DNA of 8,472 nt from positions 1-8,472 of the forward strand of contig DMHI01000211.1 of assembly GCA_003449515.1 (NCBI GenBank), read 5' to 3'. The notes under the pieces are model-generated. The model was not told the origin of the DNA. It saw only the letters and a program-made list of their open reading frames with translations, and did no database searches. This stretch comes from Lysobacteraceae bacterium (GTDB lineage Bacteria; Pseudomonadota; Gammaproteobacteria; Xanthomonadales; Xanthomonadaceae). Positions 1-6,270 of the stretch are shown here, piece after piece. Both the position numbers and the translations under genes were made by a program. Numbering within the stretch: the stretch's first letter is position 1; every line of letters begins with the position of its first letter.

Positions 1-93
1 CGGCTCGCCCTGAACCACCCCGACGGTGACGCCAGCGGCGCGGGCCGCTGTCGGGCGCGTCTCACCGAATCAAGAGACGGGTGTCATCGAACC

Positions 94-122
94 TTCATGT
101 GGCCGCTTTACGCTGTTAAACT
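94..122 (+). promoter_or_regulatory. Candidate sigma-70-like promoter for the receptor gene
   Basis: TTCATG at 94-99 and TAAACT at 117-122 are separated by 17 bp. The first matches the -35 consensus at 3 of 6 positions and the second matches the -10 consensus at 4 of 6. This is the only A/T-rich patch between the window edge and the receptor start. Initiation near 130 would give a leader of roughly 140 nt containing the hairpins at 153-233. The matches are weak, so this is a location guess rather than a firm call. Confidence 0.3.
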
Positions 123-134
123 GTCGTTAGGCTG
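108..134 (+). repeat. Three copies of TTA-NN-CTG upstream of the receptor gene
   Basis: TTACGCTG (108-115), TTAAACTG (116-123) and TTAGGCTG (127-134) share TTANNCTG. The start-to-start spacings are 8 and 11 bp. The second and third copies agree over GTTA-NN-CTG and sit one helical turn apart. They overlap the candidate -10 element and so could be a regulator binding site. The units are short and chance is possible. Confidence 0.4.
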
Positions 135-183
135 CGCAATGCCCATTGAAGCCCGTCAGCAGCCGACGGCGGCCACAGCGACA

Positions 184-233
184 CCGGTGCCCGACGATGG
201 CACCGGGGTCCGGGCGGATTCCCCGCCATCGTC
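184..233 (+). promoter_or_regulatory. Overlapping, mutually exclusive hairpins in the receptor leader
   Basis: Hairpin A pairs 184-191 (CCGGTGCC) with 199-206 (GGCACCGG), giving a perfect 8-bp stem and a 7-nt loop. Hairpin B pairs 193-201 (GACGATGGC) with 225-233 (GCCATCGTC), a perfect 9-bp stem; inside it 205-208 (GGGG) can pair with 221-224 (CCCC) and 209-211 with 216-218. The two forms share 199-206, so only one can exist at a time. A smaller stem (153-157 with 165-169) lies just upstream. The 3' arm of B ends 34 nt before the start codon and leaves the Shine-Dalgarno site free. No T-run follows either hairpin, so I see no direct sign of transcription attenuation. It matches no riboswitch class that I recognise. 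Confidence 0.4.
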
Positions 234-267
234 TGTCTCCGCGTAAAAACCCACAGCAGGTCCCCAC

Positions 268-3200
268 ATGAACTATCGCAGCAAGGCGCGTTACTCGAAG
301 CTCGCGCTCGGCCTCGCCGTTGCCCTGGCCTCGGCCCCGGCGTTCGCCCAGACCACCACCGCCAACATCGGCGGCCGTGTCACCGGCACCGACAACGCCA
401 GCGTCGTCGGCGCGCAGGTGATGATCACGCATCTGCCCACGGGCACCACCGCCCGGGCGACTTCGGATGCCGATGGCCGCTTCGCCGCCCGCGGCCTGCG
501 CGTCGGTGGTCCGTACCGCGTCACGATCACCAAGAACGGTGAGACCGAAGTCATCGAGAACGTGTTCCTCACGCTCAACGAGACGACCCAGGTCAACGCG
601 ATGATCGGCGACGACGCCGCCACGCTCGAAGTGGTCGAAGTGACCGCCGACAACATCGGCAACACCGTATTCAGCACCACGTCGATCGGCGCCGGCACGA
701 CGGTGACCCGCGACCAGCTCGACACCTTCGCCTCGATCCAGCGCGACCTGCAGGACTATGCGCGTCTCGATCCGCGCATCTCGCAGACCGACAAGGACCG
801 TGGCGAGATCTCGGCATTGGGCCAGAACAGCCGCTTCAACTCGGTCACGATCGACGGTGTCAGCGTTTCCGACACCTTCGGCCTCGAGCCCAACAACCTG
901 CCGACGGCGCGCCAGCCGATCTCGATCGACGCGATCGAGGAAGTGCAGATCAACATCTCGAACTACGACGTGACGCAGCGCGGTTACACCGGCGCCAACA
1001 TCAATGCCGTGACCAAGTCGGGCACCAACGAGTTCCGCGGCAGCCTGCTCTACACTTTCCGCAATGACACCTTTGCCGGTGATCGCTTCAACCGCGCGAA
1101 CGGCACCTTCTTCGATCCGCCGGAGTCGGAAGACACCACGGCCGGCTTCACCTTCGGCGGTCCGCTGCTGAAGGACCGGCTGTTCTTCTTCATGGCCTAC
1201 GAGGACAGCACCTCGACCCGCCTCGGCACCGATTTCGTGCCGCTGGGTGGCACCGGCCGCCAGGTCTTCATCACGCCGGCCGAGATCACCCAGACCCAGC
1301 AGTTGGCCCGGAGCCTCTACGGCATCGACATCGGTGGGGTCGAGCTGCCGTCGGAAACGGAGATCACCGTCGAGGACATCCTGTTCAAGCTCGACTGGAA
1401 CATTGCCGACAACCACCGCGCCGACCTGCGCTACACCCGCACCGACGAGAGCACCCCCTTCTTCGAGAATTTCTCGACCACGGGACTGTCGCTCAGCTCG
1501 CACTGGCGGACGCAGGAGAAGCAGTTCGAGAGCCTGGTCGGCCAGTGGTTTGCCGATTGGTCCGACGTGTTCTCGACCGAGTTCCGTGCCTCGCGCCGCG
1601 AGTACGCCAGCCAGCCGATCAACAACGCCAACCTGCCGCAGGTCGGCGTGCGCTTCACTGGCGGCACGCCGCCGGTCGGCGTCATCGGCGGTACCCGCAC
1701 GCTGACGTTCGGCACCGAGCGCAGCCGCCATTTCAACCGGCTCGGCACCACCACCGATGACCTGTTCTTCGCCGGCACGCTGTTCGCGGGCGACCACGAG
1801 ATCAAGGCCGGTGTCGATTGGTCGCGCATCGACTTCTTCAACGCCTTCCTGCAGGACACGCGCGGCAACTACACCTTCCAGTGCCTGCTGACCACGGCCA
1901 CCTGTCCGAACAGCTTCGAGGCCGGGCGTCCGATCCAGTACCTCGCGCAGGTGCCGCAGGCGGGCCGCACGCTCAGCGACGGCGCCGCCCAGTGGGAACT
2001 CGAGAACCTCGGCCTGTTCCTGCAGAACACCTGGGCGGTGAACTTCAACCTCACCCTCGTTGCCGGCGTCCGCGTTGATCGCACCGGCATGCCGGATTCG
2101 CCGCTGTTCAACCCGGCAGCGGCAGGCGCGGTGGGCCCGGCGGTGGTCACTCTGGGGCGTCCGCGCGCCACCGGCGGTTTCGGTCTGAACAACTCCAGCA
2201 CGCTCGACGGCGAGCTGCTGTGGCAGCCGCGCGTCGGTTTCAACTACACCTTCGACAGCGATCGTCCGACCCAGCTCCGCGGTGGCTTTGGCCTGTTCCA
2301 GGGCTCGGCCGCCAACGTGTGGCTGTCGAACCCGTACTCGAACACCGGTCGCGCCACCTCGATCGTGGGCTGCGGTACGGCGGGTCTGCCGGCCTGCCCC
2401 ACCACGGGTACCGGCATCTTCAGCCCGAACCCGGCCAACCAGCCGGTCGCTTTCCCGGGCACGCCGCCGGCGTCGAACGTCGACTTCCTCGACGAGAACC
2501 TCGACCAGCCGTCGGTGTGGAAGGCCAACCTGGCGTTCGAGCACGAGCTGCCGTGGTGGGGCACCGTGTTCTCGGCCGAACTGGTGATCTCCGAGGTCGA
2601 GGACGGCCTCTTCTATCAGCACCTGAACCTGGGCGCGCCGACGGGCACCGGTCCTGACGGCCGCAACCTGTTCTGGAACGCCGGTGGTCAGAACACCGCC
2701 TGCTGGAGCGCGACCGGCGACCCGATCACCACCGGCGCCTGCGCCGGCAACAGCGGCCCGATCAGCCGCTGGCAGAACAACGCCGGCTTCAACAACGTGC
2801 TGGTCGTCCGCCCGACCAGCAAGGGCGGCGGCGAGAACCTGACGCTGGCCCTGTCGCGCGGTCGCCAGGACGACGGCTGGTCCTGGTCGCTGGCCTACGC
2901 CTACACCAATGTCGAAGAAGTCAGCCCGCTGACCTCGGCGGTGGCCAACTCGAACTGGCAGGCGGCGGCGGCGTTCAATGTCAACGAGGAGGTCGCGGCC
3001 CGCTCGCCCTACCTGGTGCGTGACCGCTTCGTCGCCACGCTGGGCTACCGCCACTTCCTGTTCGACGGCTATGCCACCGACTTCGGCCTGTTCTACGAAG
3101 GCCGCAAGGGCAAGCCGTACAGCTGGATCTTCCGCAACGATCTCAACGGCGATGGCGCGACCAACGACCTGATGTACATCCCGACCGCGCCGGGCTCGAA

Positions 3201-3627
3201 CGAGGTGGTGTTCCGCGGCGGTGCGGCGGAAGAAGCCGCGTTCTGGGCGATCGTGCGCCAGGAGGGCCTCGACCGCTTCGCCGGTGGCGTGGTCGACCGC
3301 TACTCGCACTTCTCGCCGTGGACCAACAGCTTCGACCTGCGCGTGAGCCAGCAGTTGCCGGGCTTCTTCGAGAACCACCGCTCGGAGCTGGTGCTCGACA
3401 TCCTCAACGTCGGCAACCTGATCGACAAGGACTGGGGTCGCGTCGACGAGATCGGCTTCCAGGCCCAGGGTGCGCAGGCCCGCAGCTTCGTCAACTACCT
3501 CGGCCGCGATGCGCAGGGCCGCTACATCTACGGCCTGCAGGCCGGTGGCCTCGAGGACTTCGTGACCCGCCAGAACCGCGGCGAGTCGCAGTGGGCGGCG
3601 CAGCTGACCTTCCGTTACCGCTTCTGA
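268..3627 (+). CDS. TonB-dependent outer-membrane receptor, Oar-like, with N-terminal carboxypeptidase-regulatory-like domain
   Basis: This 1119-residue outer-membrane protein probably imports, or otherwise moves, a ligand at the expense of TonB/ExbBD energy; the ligand cannot be read from the sequence. The ATG is supported by an ideal signal peptide: basic residues 4-11, a hydrophobic core at 12-24, and a likely signal peptidase site after AFA (25-27). Residues about 32-112 form a CarboxypepD_reg-like beta-sandwich (ending near GRFAARGLRVGGPYRVTI). TLEVVEVTA (119-127) resembles a TonB box, the plug runs about 145-255, and the rest is beta-barrel ending in the outer-membrane signature RYRF with a terminal Phe. 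The length fits the Oar family, whose Myxococcus founder is needed for development and PopC protease export. All six cysteines fall in three tight pairs (539/546, 702/710, 812/825), probably disulfides in extracellular loops. Residues 957-967 (NDLNGDGATND) look like a calcium-loop. It appears monocistronic, with its own leader and terminator. Family assignment is secure; ligand and phenotype are unknown. Confidence 0.94.
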   Translation: MNYRSKARYSKLALGLAVALASAPAFAQTTTANIGGRVTGTDNASVVGAQVMITHLPTGTTARATSDADGRFAARGLRVGGPYRVTITKNGETEVIENVFLTLNETTQVNAMIGDDAATLEVVEVTADNIGNTVFSTTSIGAGTTVTRDQLDTFASIQRDLQDYARLDPRISQTDKDRGEISALGQNSRFNSVTIDGVSVSDTFGLEPNNLPTARQPISIDAIEEVQINISNYDVTQRGYTGANINAVTKSGTNEFRGSLLYTFRNDTFAGDRFNRANGTFFDPPESEDTTAGFTFGGPLLKDRLFFFMAYEDSTSTRLGTDFVPLGGTGRQVFITPAEITQTQQLARSLYGIDIGGVELPSETEITVEDILFKLDWNIADNHRADLRYTRTDESTPFFENFSTTGLSLSSHWRTQEKQFESLVGQWFADWSDVFSTEFRASRREYASQPINNANLPQVGVRFTGGTPPVGVIGGTRTLTFGTERSRHFNRLGTTTDDLFFAGTLFAGDHEIKAGVDWSRIDFFNAFLQDTRGNYTFQCLLTTATCPNSFEAGRPIQYLAQVPQAGRTLSDGAAQWELENLGLFLQNTWAVNFNLTLVAGVRVDRTGMPDSPLFNPAAAGAVGPAVVTLGRPRATGGFGLNNSSTLDGELLWQPRVGFNYTFDSDRPTQLRGGFGLFQGSAANVWLSNPYSNTGRATSIVGCGTAGLPACPTTGTGIFSPNPANQPVAFPGTPPASNVDFLDENLDQPSVWKANLAFEHELPWWGTVFSAELVISEVEDGLFYQHLNLGAPTGTGPDGRNLFWNAGGQNTACWSATGDPITTGACAGNSGPISRWQNNAGFNNVLVVRPTSKGGGENLTLALSRGRQDDGWSWSLAYAYTNVEEVSPLTSAVANSNWQAAAAFNVNEEVAARSPYLVRDRFVATLGYRHFLFDGYATDFGLFYEGRKGKPYSWIFRNDLNGDGATNDLMYIPTAPGSNEVVFRGGAAEEAAFWAIVRQEGLDRFAGGVVDRYSHFSPWTNSFDLRVSQQLPGFFENHRSELVLDILNVGNLIDKDWGRVDEIGFQAQGAQARSFVNYLGRDAQGRYIYGLQAGGLEDFVTRQNRGESQWAAQLTFRYRF

Positions 3628-3648
3628 TCGATCGCGGCATCGGGTGAC

Positions 3649-3682
3649 GCGAACGGCCGGGCCTCCCCGGCCGTTCGCTTTT
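3649..3682 (+). terminator. Rho-independent terminator of the receptor gene
   Basis: A perfect 12-bp stem (3649-3660 with 3667-3678, GCGAACGGCCGG against its complement) encloses a 6-nt loop (GCCTCC) and is followed directly by TTTT (3679-3682). It begins 21 nt after the receptor stop codon, so it separates the receptor transcript from ppnN. The T-tract is short, but the stem is very stable. Confidence 0.85.
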
Positions 3683-3735
3683 GCGGGCCGCCCGCCGCCC
3701 CTGCACCGCGCGGTCACCGCCACGGCGGGGGAGGG

Positions 3736-3744
3736 TGCTAGAGT
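3736..3744 (+). promoter_or_regulatory. Candidate extended -10 promoter for ppnN
   Basis: TGCTAGAGT reads as an extended -10 element: TG, one base, then TAGAGT, which matches the -10 consensus at 4 of 6 positions. No good -35 hexamer lies 16-18 bp upstream, as is usual for extended -10 promoters. Initiation near 3751 would give a leader of only about 24 nt. It lies between the receptor terminator and the ppnN start, so an independent promoter is expected somewhere in this gap. Confidence 0.4.
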
Positions 3745-3774
3745 CCTCGGCCTTTTCGACCAACCCGCCCACGA

Positions 3775-5157
3775 ATGAGCGACACCTGCGCCCCCCTGCC
3801 CACCGTCAACGCCCGCATCAGTCCGCGCGGCGGTCTCGACATCCTCTCGCGCGCCGAGATCGCGCGCCTCACCGATGCCTCCCAGGACGACGACCTGCGT
3901 GAAACCCTGCGCCGCTGCGCGCTGGCGGTGCTCACGGTGGGTTCCGACTTCGGCGACCCGCGCGCAACCTCGGCGCGCTACCGCGATTTCGCCATCGAGG
4001 TGCAGCAGATGGACCGCGGCATCCGCCTCGAGCTGAAGAACGCGCCGGCGATCGCCTTTGTCGATGGCGAGTTGATCCGTGGCGTTGCCGACCTGCTGTT
4101 CGCCGTGGTGCGCGACATCGCCTACACCGCCATCGAGGTGCAGGGCGGCCAGTTCGATGCCGAGACTTCGGAAGGCCTCACCAGCACGGTGTTCGAGATC
4201 CTGCGCAACGCCCGCGCCATGCGCCCGCACCAGGACCCGAACCTCGTGGTCTGCTGGGGCGGCCATTCGATCAGCAGCGACGAATACATCTACACCAAGA
4301 AGGTCGGCTACGAGCTGGGCCTGCGCGGCCTCGACATCTGCACCGGCTGCGGCCCGGGCGCGATGAAGGGCCCGATGAAGGGCGCCACCATCGCGCATGC
4401 CAAGCAGCGCCACCGCAGCCCGCGCTACATCGGCATGACCGAGCCGGGGATCATCGCCGCCGAGTCGCCGAACCCGATCGTCAACCAGCTGGTGATCATG
4501 CCGGACATCGAGAAGCGCCTCGAAGGCTTCGTGCGGCTCGGTCACGGTTTTGTCGTGTTTCCCGGTGGTGTCGGCACCGCCGAGGAGATCCTCTACCTGC
4601 TCGGCATCCTGCTGCACCCCGACAACGCCGGTGCGCCGTTCCCGCTGGTGTTCACCGGCCCGAAGGCCTCGACCGCCTACTTCGAGCAGATCGACCGCTT
4701 CATCCGTCTCGCGCTGGGCGACGAGGCTGCCAAGCACTACAGCATCATCGTCGACGATCCGGTGGCGGTGGCCAAGGCGATGAAGGACGGCATGAGGAAG
4801 GTGCGCGAGCACCGCATCGCCAACCGCGACGCCTTCTTCTTCAACTGGTCGCTGAAGATCCCGTTCGCGTTCCAGCAGCCCTTCGAGCCCGACCACGCCG
4901 CGATGGCGGCCCTCGACCTGCACTTCGGCCGCCCGGTCCACGCGCTGGCCGCCGACCTGCGCCGCGCGTTCTCGGGGATCGTCGCCGGCAACGTCAAGGA
5001 GCCGGGCATGCGCCGCATCGAGCAGCACGGGCCGTTCGAAATCCACGGCGACAAGGCCATCATGGAAAGCCTCGACGACCTGCTGCGCGCCTTCGTCGAG
5101 CAGCGCCGCATGAAGATGTCGGGCGAGTACCGGCCCTGCTACCGCGTGGTGGCCTGA
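3775..5157 (+). CDS. ppnN: Pyrimidine/purine nucleotide 5'-monophosphate nucleosidase PpnN (YgdH)
   Basis: This cytosolic enzyme hydrolyses nucleoside 5'-monophosphates to free base and ribose 5-phosphate. In E. coli it is bound and activated by (p)ppGpp, linking nucleotide salvage to the stringent response. The 460 residues match the E. coli protein (about 454) from end to end. An N-terminal domain (about 15-125, opening ISPRGGLDILS) leads into a Rossmann-like LOG/lysine-decarboxylase-fold core with CWGGHS (160-165), CTGCGPGAM (189-197) and the signature PGGVGTAEE (263-271). A C-terminal domain (about 335-455) contains the highly conserved ADLRRAFSGIVAGNVKE (393-409). All hallmark residues are present. 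The start adds about 11 residues ahead of the E. coli start, and no alternative in-frame ATG fits better. No Shine-Dalgarno sequence is visible before the ATG. It stands alone, with a terminator upstream and a convergent gene downstream that overlaps its last 19 bp. Confidence 0.97.
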   Translation: MSDTCAPLPTVNARISPRGGLDILSRAEIARLTDASQDDDLRETLRRCALAVLTVGSDFGDPRATSARYRDFAIEVQQMDRGIRLELKNAPAIAFVDGELIRGVADLLFAVVRDIAYTAIEVQGGQFDAETSEGLTSTVFEILRNARAMRPHQDPNLVVCWGGHSISSDEYIYTKKVGYELGLRGLDICTGCGPGAMKGPMKGATIAHAKQRHRSPRYIGMTEPGIIAAESPNPIVNQLVIMPDIEKRLEGFVRLGHGFVVFPGGVGTAEEILYLLGILLHPDNAGAPFPLVFTGPKASTAYFEQIDRFIRLALGDEAAKHYSIIVDDPVAVAKAMKDGMRKVREHRIANRDAFFFNWSLKIPFAFQQPFEPDHAAMAALDLHFGRPVHALAADLRRAFSGIVAGNVKEPGMRRIEQHGPFEIHGDKAIMESLDDLLRAFVEQRRMKMSGEYRPCYRVVA

Positions 5158-6206
5158 GGCGGCAGGCGCAGCCGGGCGACATGCACGCCGCCCGCCACGG
5201 CGGTGGTGAGTGTCGCCTCCGGGCCCAGGTGCGCCTCGAGGCGCGCGCGGTTGCCGGCCAGCCCGATGCGCTGCCCGGCGAAGCGTCCCGGTCGCGCCTC
5301 CCGTGATGCCACCGGGTTGCTGACCTCGATCAGGGTCCAGCCGGCTTCGCTGCGCGCCGAGATCGCCACCGTGCCGCCCTCGCGGGTCGGCTCGATGCCG
5401 TGCTGGATGGCGTTCTCGGCCAGCACCTGCACGCAGAAGGTGGGCACCTCGAGGCGGCCGAGATCGTCGGCGATCGTCCACGCCAGGCGCAGCCGTTCGC
5501 CCAGCCGACGCGCCTCGATGTCGAGATAGCGCCGGGTCAGGGCCAGCTCGTCGTCGAGGCCGTGGGTCTGCTCCTGGCGCAGCGCCACGCGGAACAGGTC
5601 GGCCAGATCGAGCAGCACGGCCTCGGCCTCGGCGGGGCGGGCCGGCAGGAAGGCGGTGGCCGCGTTGAGCGCGTTGAAGAGGAAGTGCGGATGGACGCGG
5701 GCCTGCAGGTGGCGCAGTTCCGCGCGCGCCATGGCGAGGCGGCTGGCCTGCCAGCGCGCCGCGTTGACCGCCACCAGCGATCCGACGCAGGCCATGCCGG
5801 CGGCGATCACCACCAGTCGCAGCAGGAAGTCGGCGAGGCCGGCAACGCCGTTGGCCGCGCCGCCCACCAGCACCCAGCCGGTGAAGCCGCTCGCCACGGT
5901 GATGGCAAGCACCACCGCCGCGGTCACCAGCACGAGGCGGCCCACCGTGCAGCGCCGCAGCCAGCGGCGCAGCAGGTGCAGGGTGCCAAGGCTGAGCGCG
6001 ATCACCCAGGTGACCAGCAGGGCGGCGAGGCCAAGGCTTTCCAGCCCCGACGACGCGGCCATGGGGCTGGCCCAGACCACCACGGCGATCACCAGGCCCA
6101 GCATGAAGAGGCCCAGCATCGATTCCGGGGAGAGGAGGGCGTCGATGGGCGTCACCGGGGCGGCGGGTGCCGCCTGGCGACCGTGATCCTGCCGTTCGTC
6201 GGTCAT
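5139..6206 (-). CDS. LytS/AlgZ (FimS)-type sensor histidine kinase
   Basis: This 355-residue inner-membrane sensor kinase is of the His_kinase (LytS/YehU/AlgZ) class, which normally phosphorylates a LytTR response regulator. Four hydrophobic stretches, about 31-47, 57-77, 90-112 and 127-149, form the membrane part, with no sizeable periplasmic domain. The phospho-acceptor motif VHPHFLFNALN (171-181) probably uses H174. The ATP-binding domain follows, with N-box VLAENAIQHG (261-270) and the glycine motif GQRIGLAGNRARL (311-323). The latter has R313 where many LytS kinases have a second glycine; AlgZ proteins are known to be atypical here. The start at 6204-6206 is chosen because the frame further upstream is antisense to fimT; a GGAAG lies 14 nt before it. 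No response regulator gene adjoins it: downstream is the convergent ppnN and upstream the divergent pilin operon. In Pseudomonas, FimS/AlgZ with AlgR controls minor pilin genes, so a role in pilus control is a reasonable inference. Confidence 0.9.
   Translation of the reverse strand: MTDERQDHGRQAAPAAPVTPIDALLSPESMLGLFMLGLVIAVVVWASPMAASSGLESLGLAALLVTWVIALSLGTLHLLRRWLRRCTVGRLVLVTAAVVLAITVASGFTGWVLVGGAANGVAGLADFLLRLVVIAAGMACVGSLVAVNAARWQASRLAMARAELRHLQARVHPHFLFNALNAATAFLPARPAEAEAVLLDLADLFRVALRQEQTHGLDDELALTRRYLDIEARRLGERLRLAWTIADDLGRLEVPTFCVQVLAENAIQHGIEPTREGGTVAISARSEAGWTLIEVSNPVASREARPGRFAGQRIGLAGNRARLEAHLGPEATLTTAVAGGVHVARLRLPPQATTR
6192..6200 (+). promoter_or_regulatory. Exact match to the Pseudomonas AlgR core site, upstream of fimT
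   Basis: CCGTTCGTC is identical to the AlgR-binding core known from Pseudomonas aeruginosa promoters such as algD. It lies 70 bp before the fimT start codon, in the fimT orientation, inside the first codons of the divergent kinase gene. I found no second exact copy in the window. Function is inferred from this position and from the known AlgR control of the fimU-pilVWX operon. The site also encodes kinase residues (D-E-R), so the match could be a coincidence. Confidence 0.3.
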
Positions 6207-6270
6207 CGTTGGACGTCGTCCTTCCGCCAGCCTTAGGGTCGCCGGGTCGAAACCCGAGAGAAGGTTACCG
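6207..6270. promoter_or_regulatory. Divergent control region between the sensor kinase and fimT
   Basis: This 64-bp gap must carry most of the signals for both directions, and the promoters may extend into the kinase gene. It contains a dyad GGACG-T-CGTCC (6211-6221) and a stem-loop with arms CGGGT (6243-6247) and ACCCG (6252-6256) around CGAA. A strong Shine-Dalgarno AGAAGG (6259-6264) lies 6 nt before fimT. Weak hexamers (TTGGAC 6209-6214 and TAGGGT 6234-6239, 19 bp apart) could be a fimT promoter. I cannot assign a convincing sigma-70 promoter in either direction. Confidence 0.45.

Larger units (their letters stand above)
1..267 (+). other. Non-coding region upstream of the TonB-dependent receptor
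   Basis: I see no convincing gene here. The first forward frame stays open from the left edge to a TAA at 244-246, but its translation has no recognisable character. Stops at 11-13 and 27-29 in the other two forward frames could be the end of an upstream gene, which cannot be judged from so few codons. A GC-rich imperfect hairpin lies at 28-61 (inner stem 33-39 with 44-50, outer stem 28-32 with 57-61); no T-tract follows, so it is not a clear terminator. Positions 94-148 form the only locally A/T-richer patch and probably contain the receptor promoter. Positions 153-233 hold several inverted repeats, listed separately. The receptor start codon is at 268, with a weak Shine-Dalgarno AGG at 258-260. 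Confidence 0.6.

Noticed and set aside
28..61. GC-rich hairpin near the left edge as a terminator of an upstream gene
   Set aside because: The stem is imperfect and no T-tract follows on either strand.
1..65. Possible divergent gene starting at a GTG on the minus strand (63-65) and leaving the window on the left
   Set aside because: Only about 21 codons are visible, with no Shine-Dalgarno site and no family signal, so it cannot be supported.
1..246. Frame open from the left edge to the TAA at 244-246
   Set aside because: The translation has no recognisable features and runs through the probable promoter and hairpins; openness over about 80 codons is expected at this GC content.
5173..5194. 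Inverted repeat CGGGCG/CGCCCG near the ppnN/kinase junction as a shared terminator
   Set aside because: It has a 6-bp stem with a 10-nt loop and no T-run, and lies inside the kinase coding sequence.
127..5481. A 1784-codon open frame on the minus strand spanning the receptor, ppnN and part of the kinase gene
   Set aside because: It is codon-for-codon antisense to the receptor and ppnN, so a stop would need TTA, CTA or TCA codons in those genes, and these are avoided in such GC-rich coding DNA. Its translation is low-complexity (rich in R, V, A, D, E) with no domain, while the opposite strand encodes clear families.
5400..6236. A plus-strand frame of 278 codons across the kinase gene
   Set aside because: It is rich in Q, H, G, A and R with no motif, and is antisense to the well-supported kinase.
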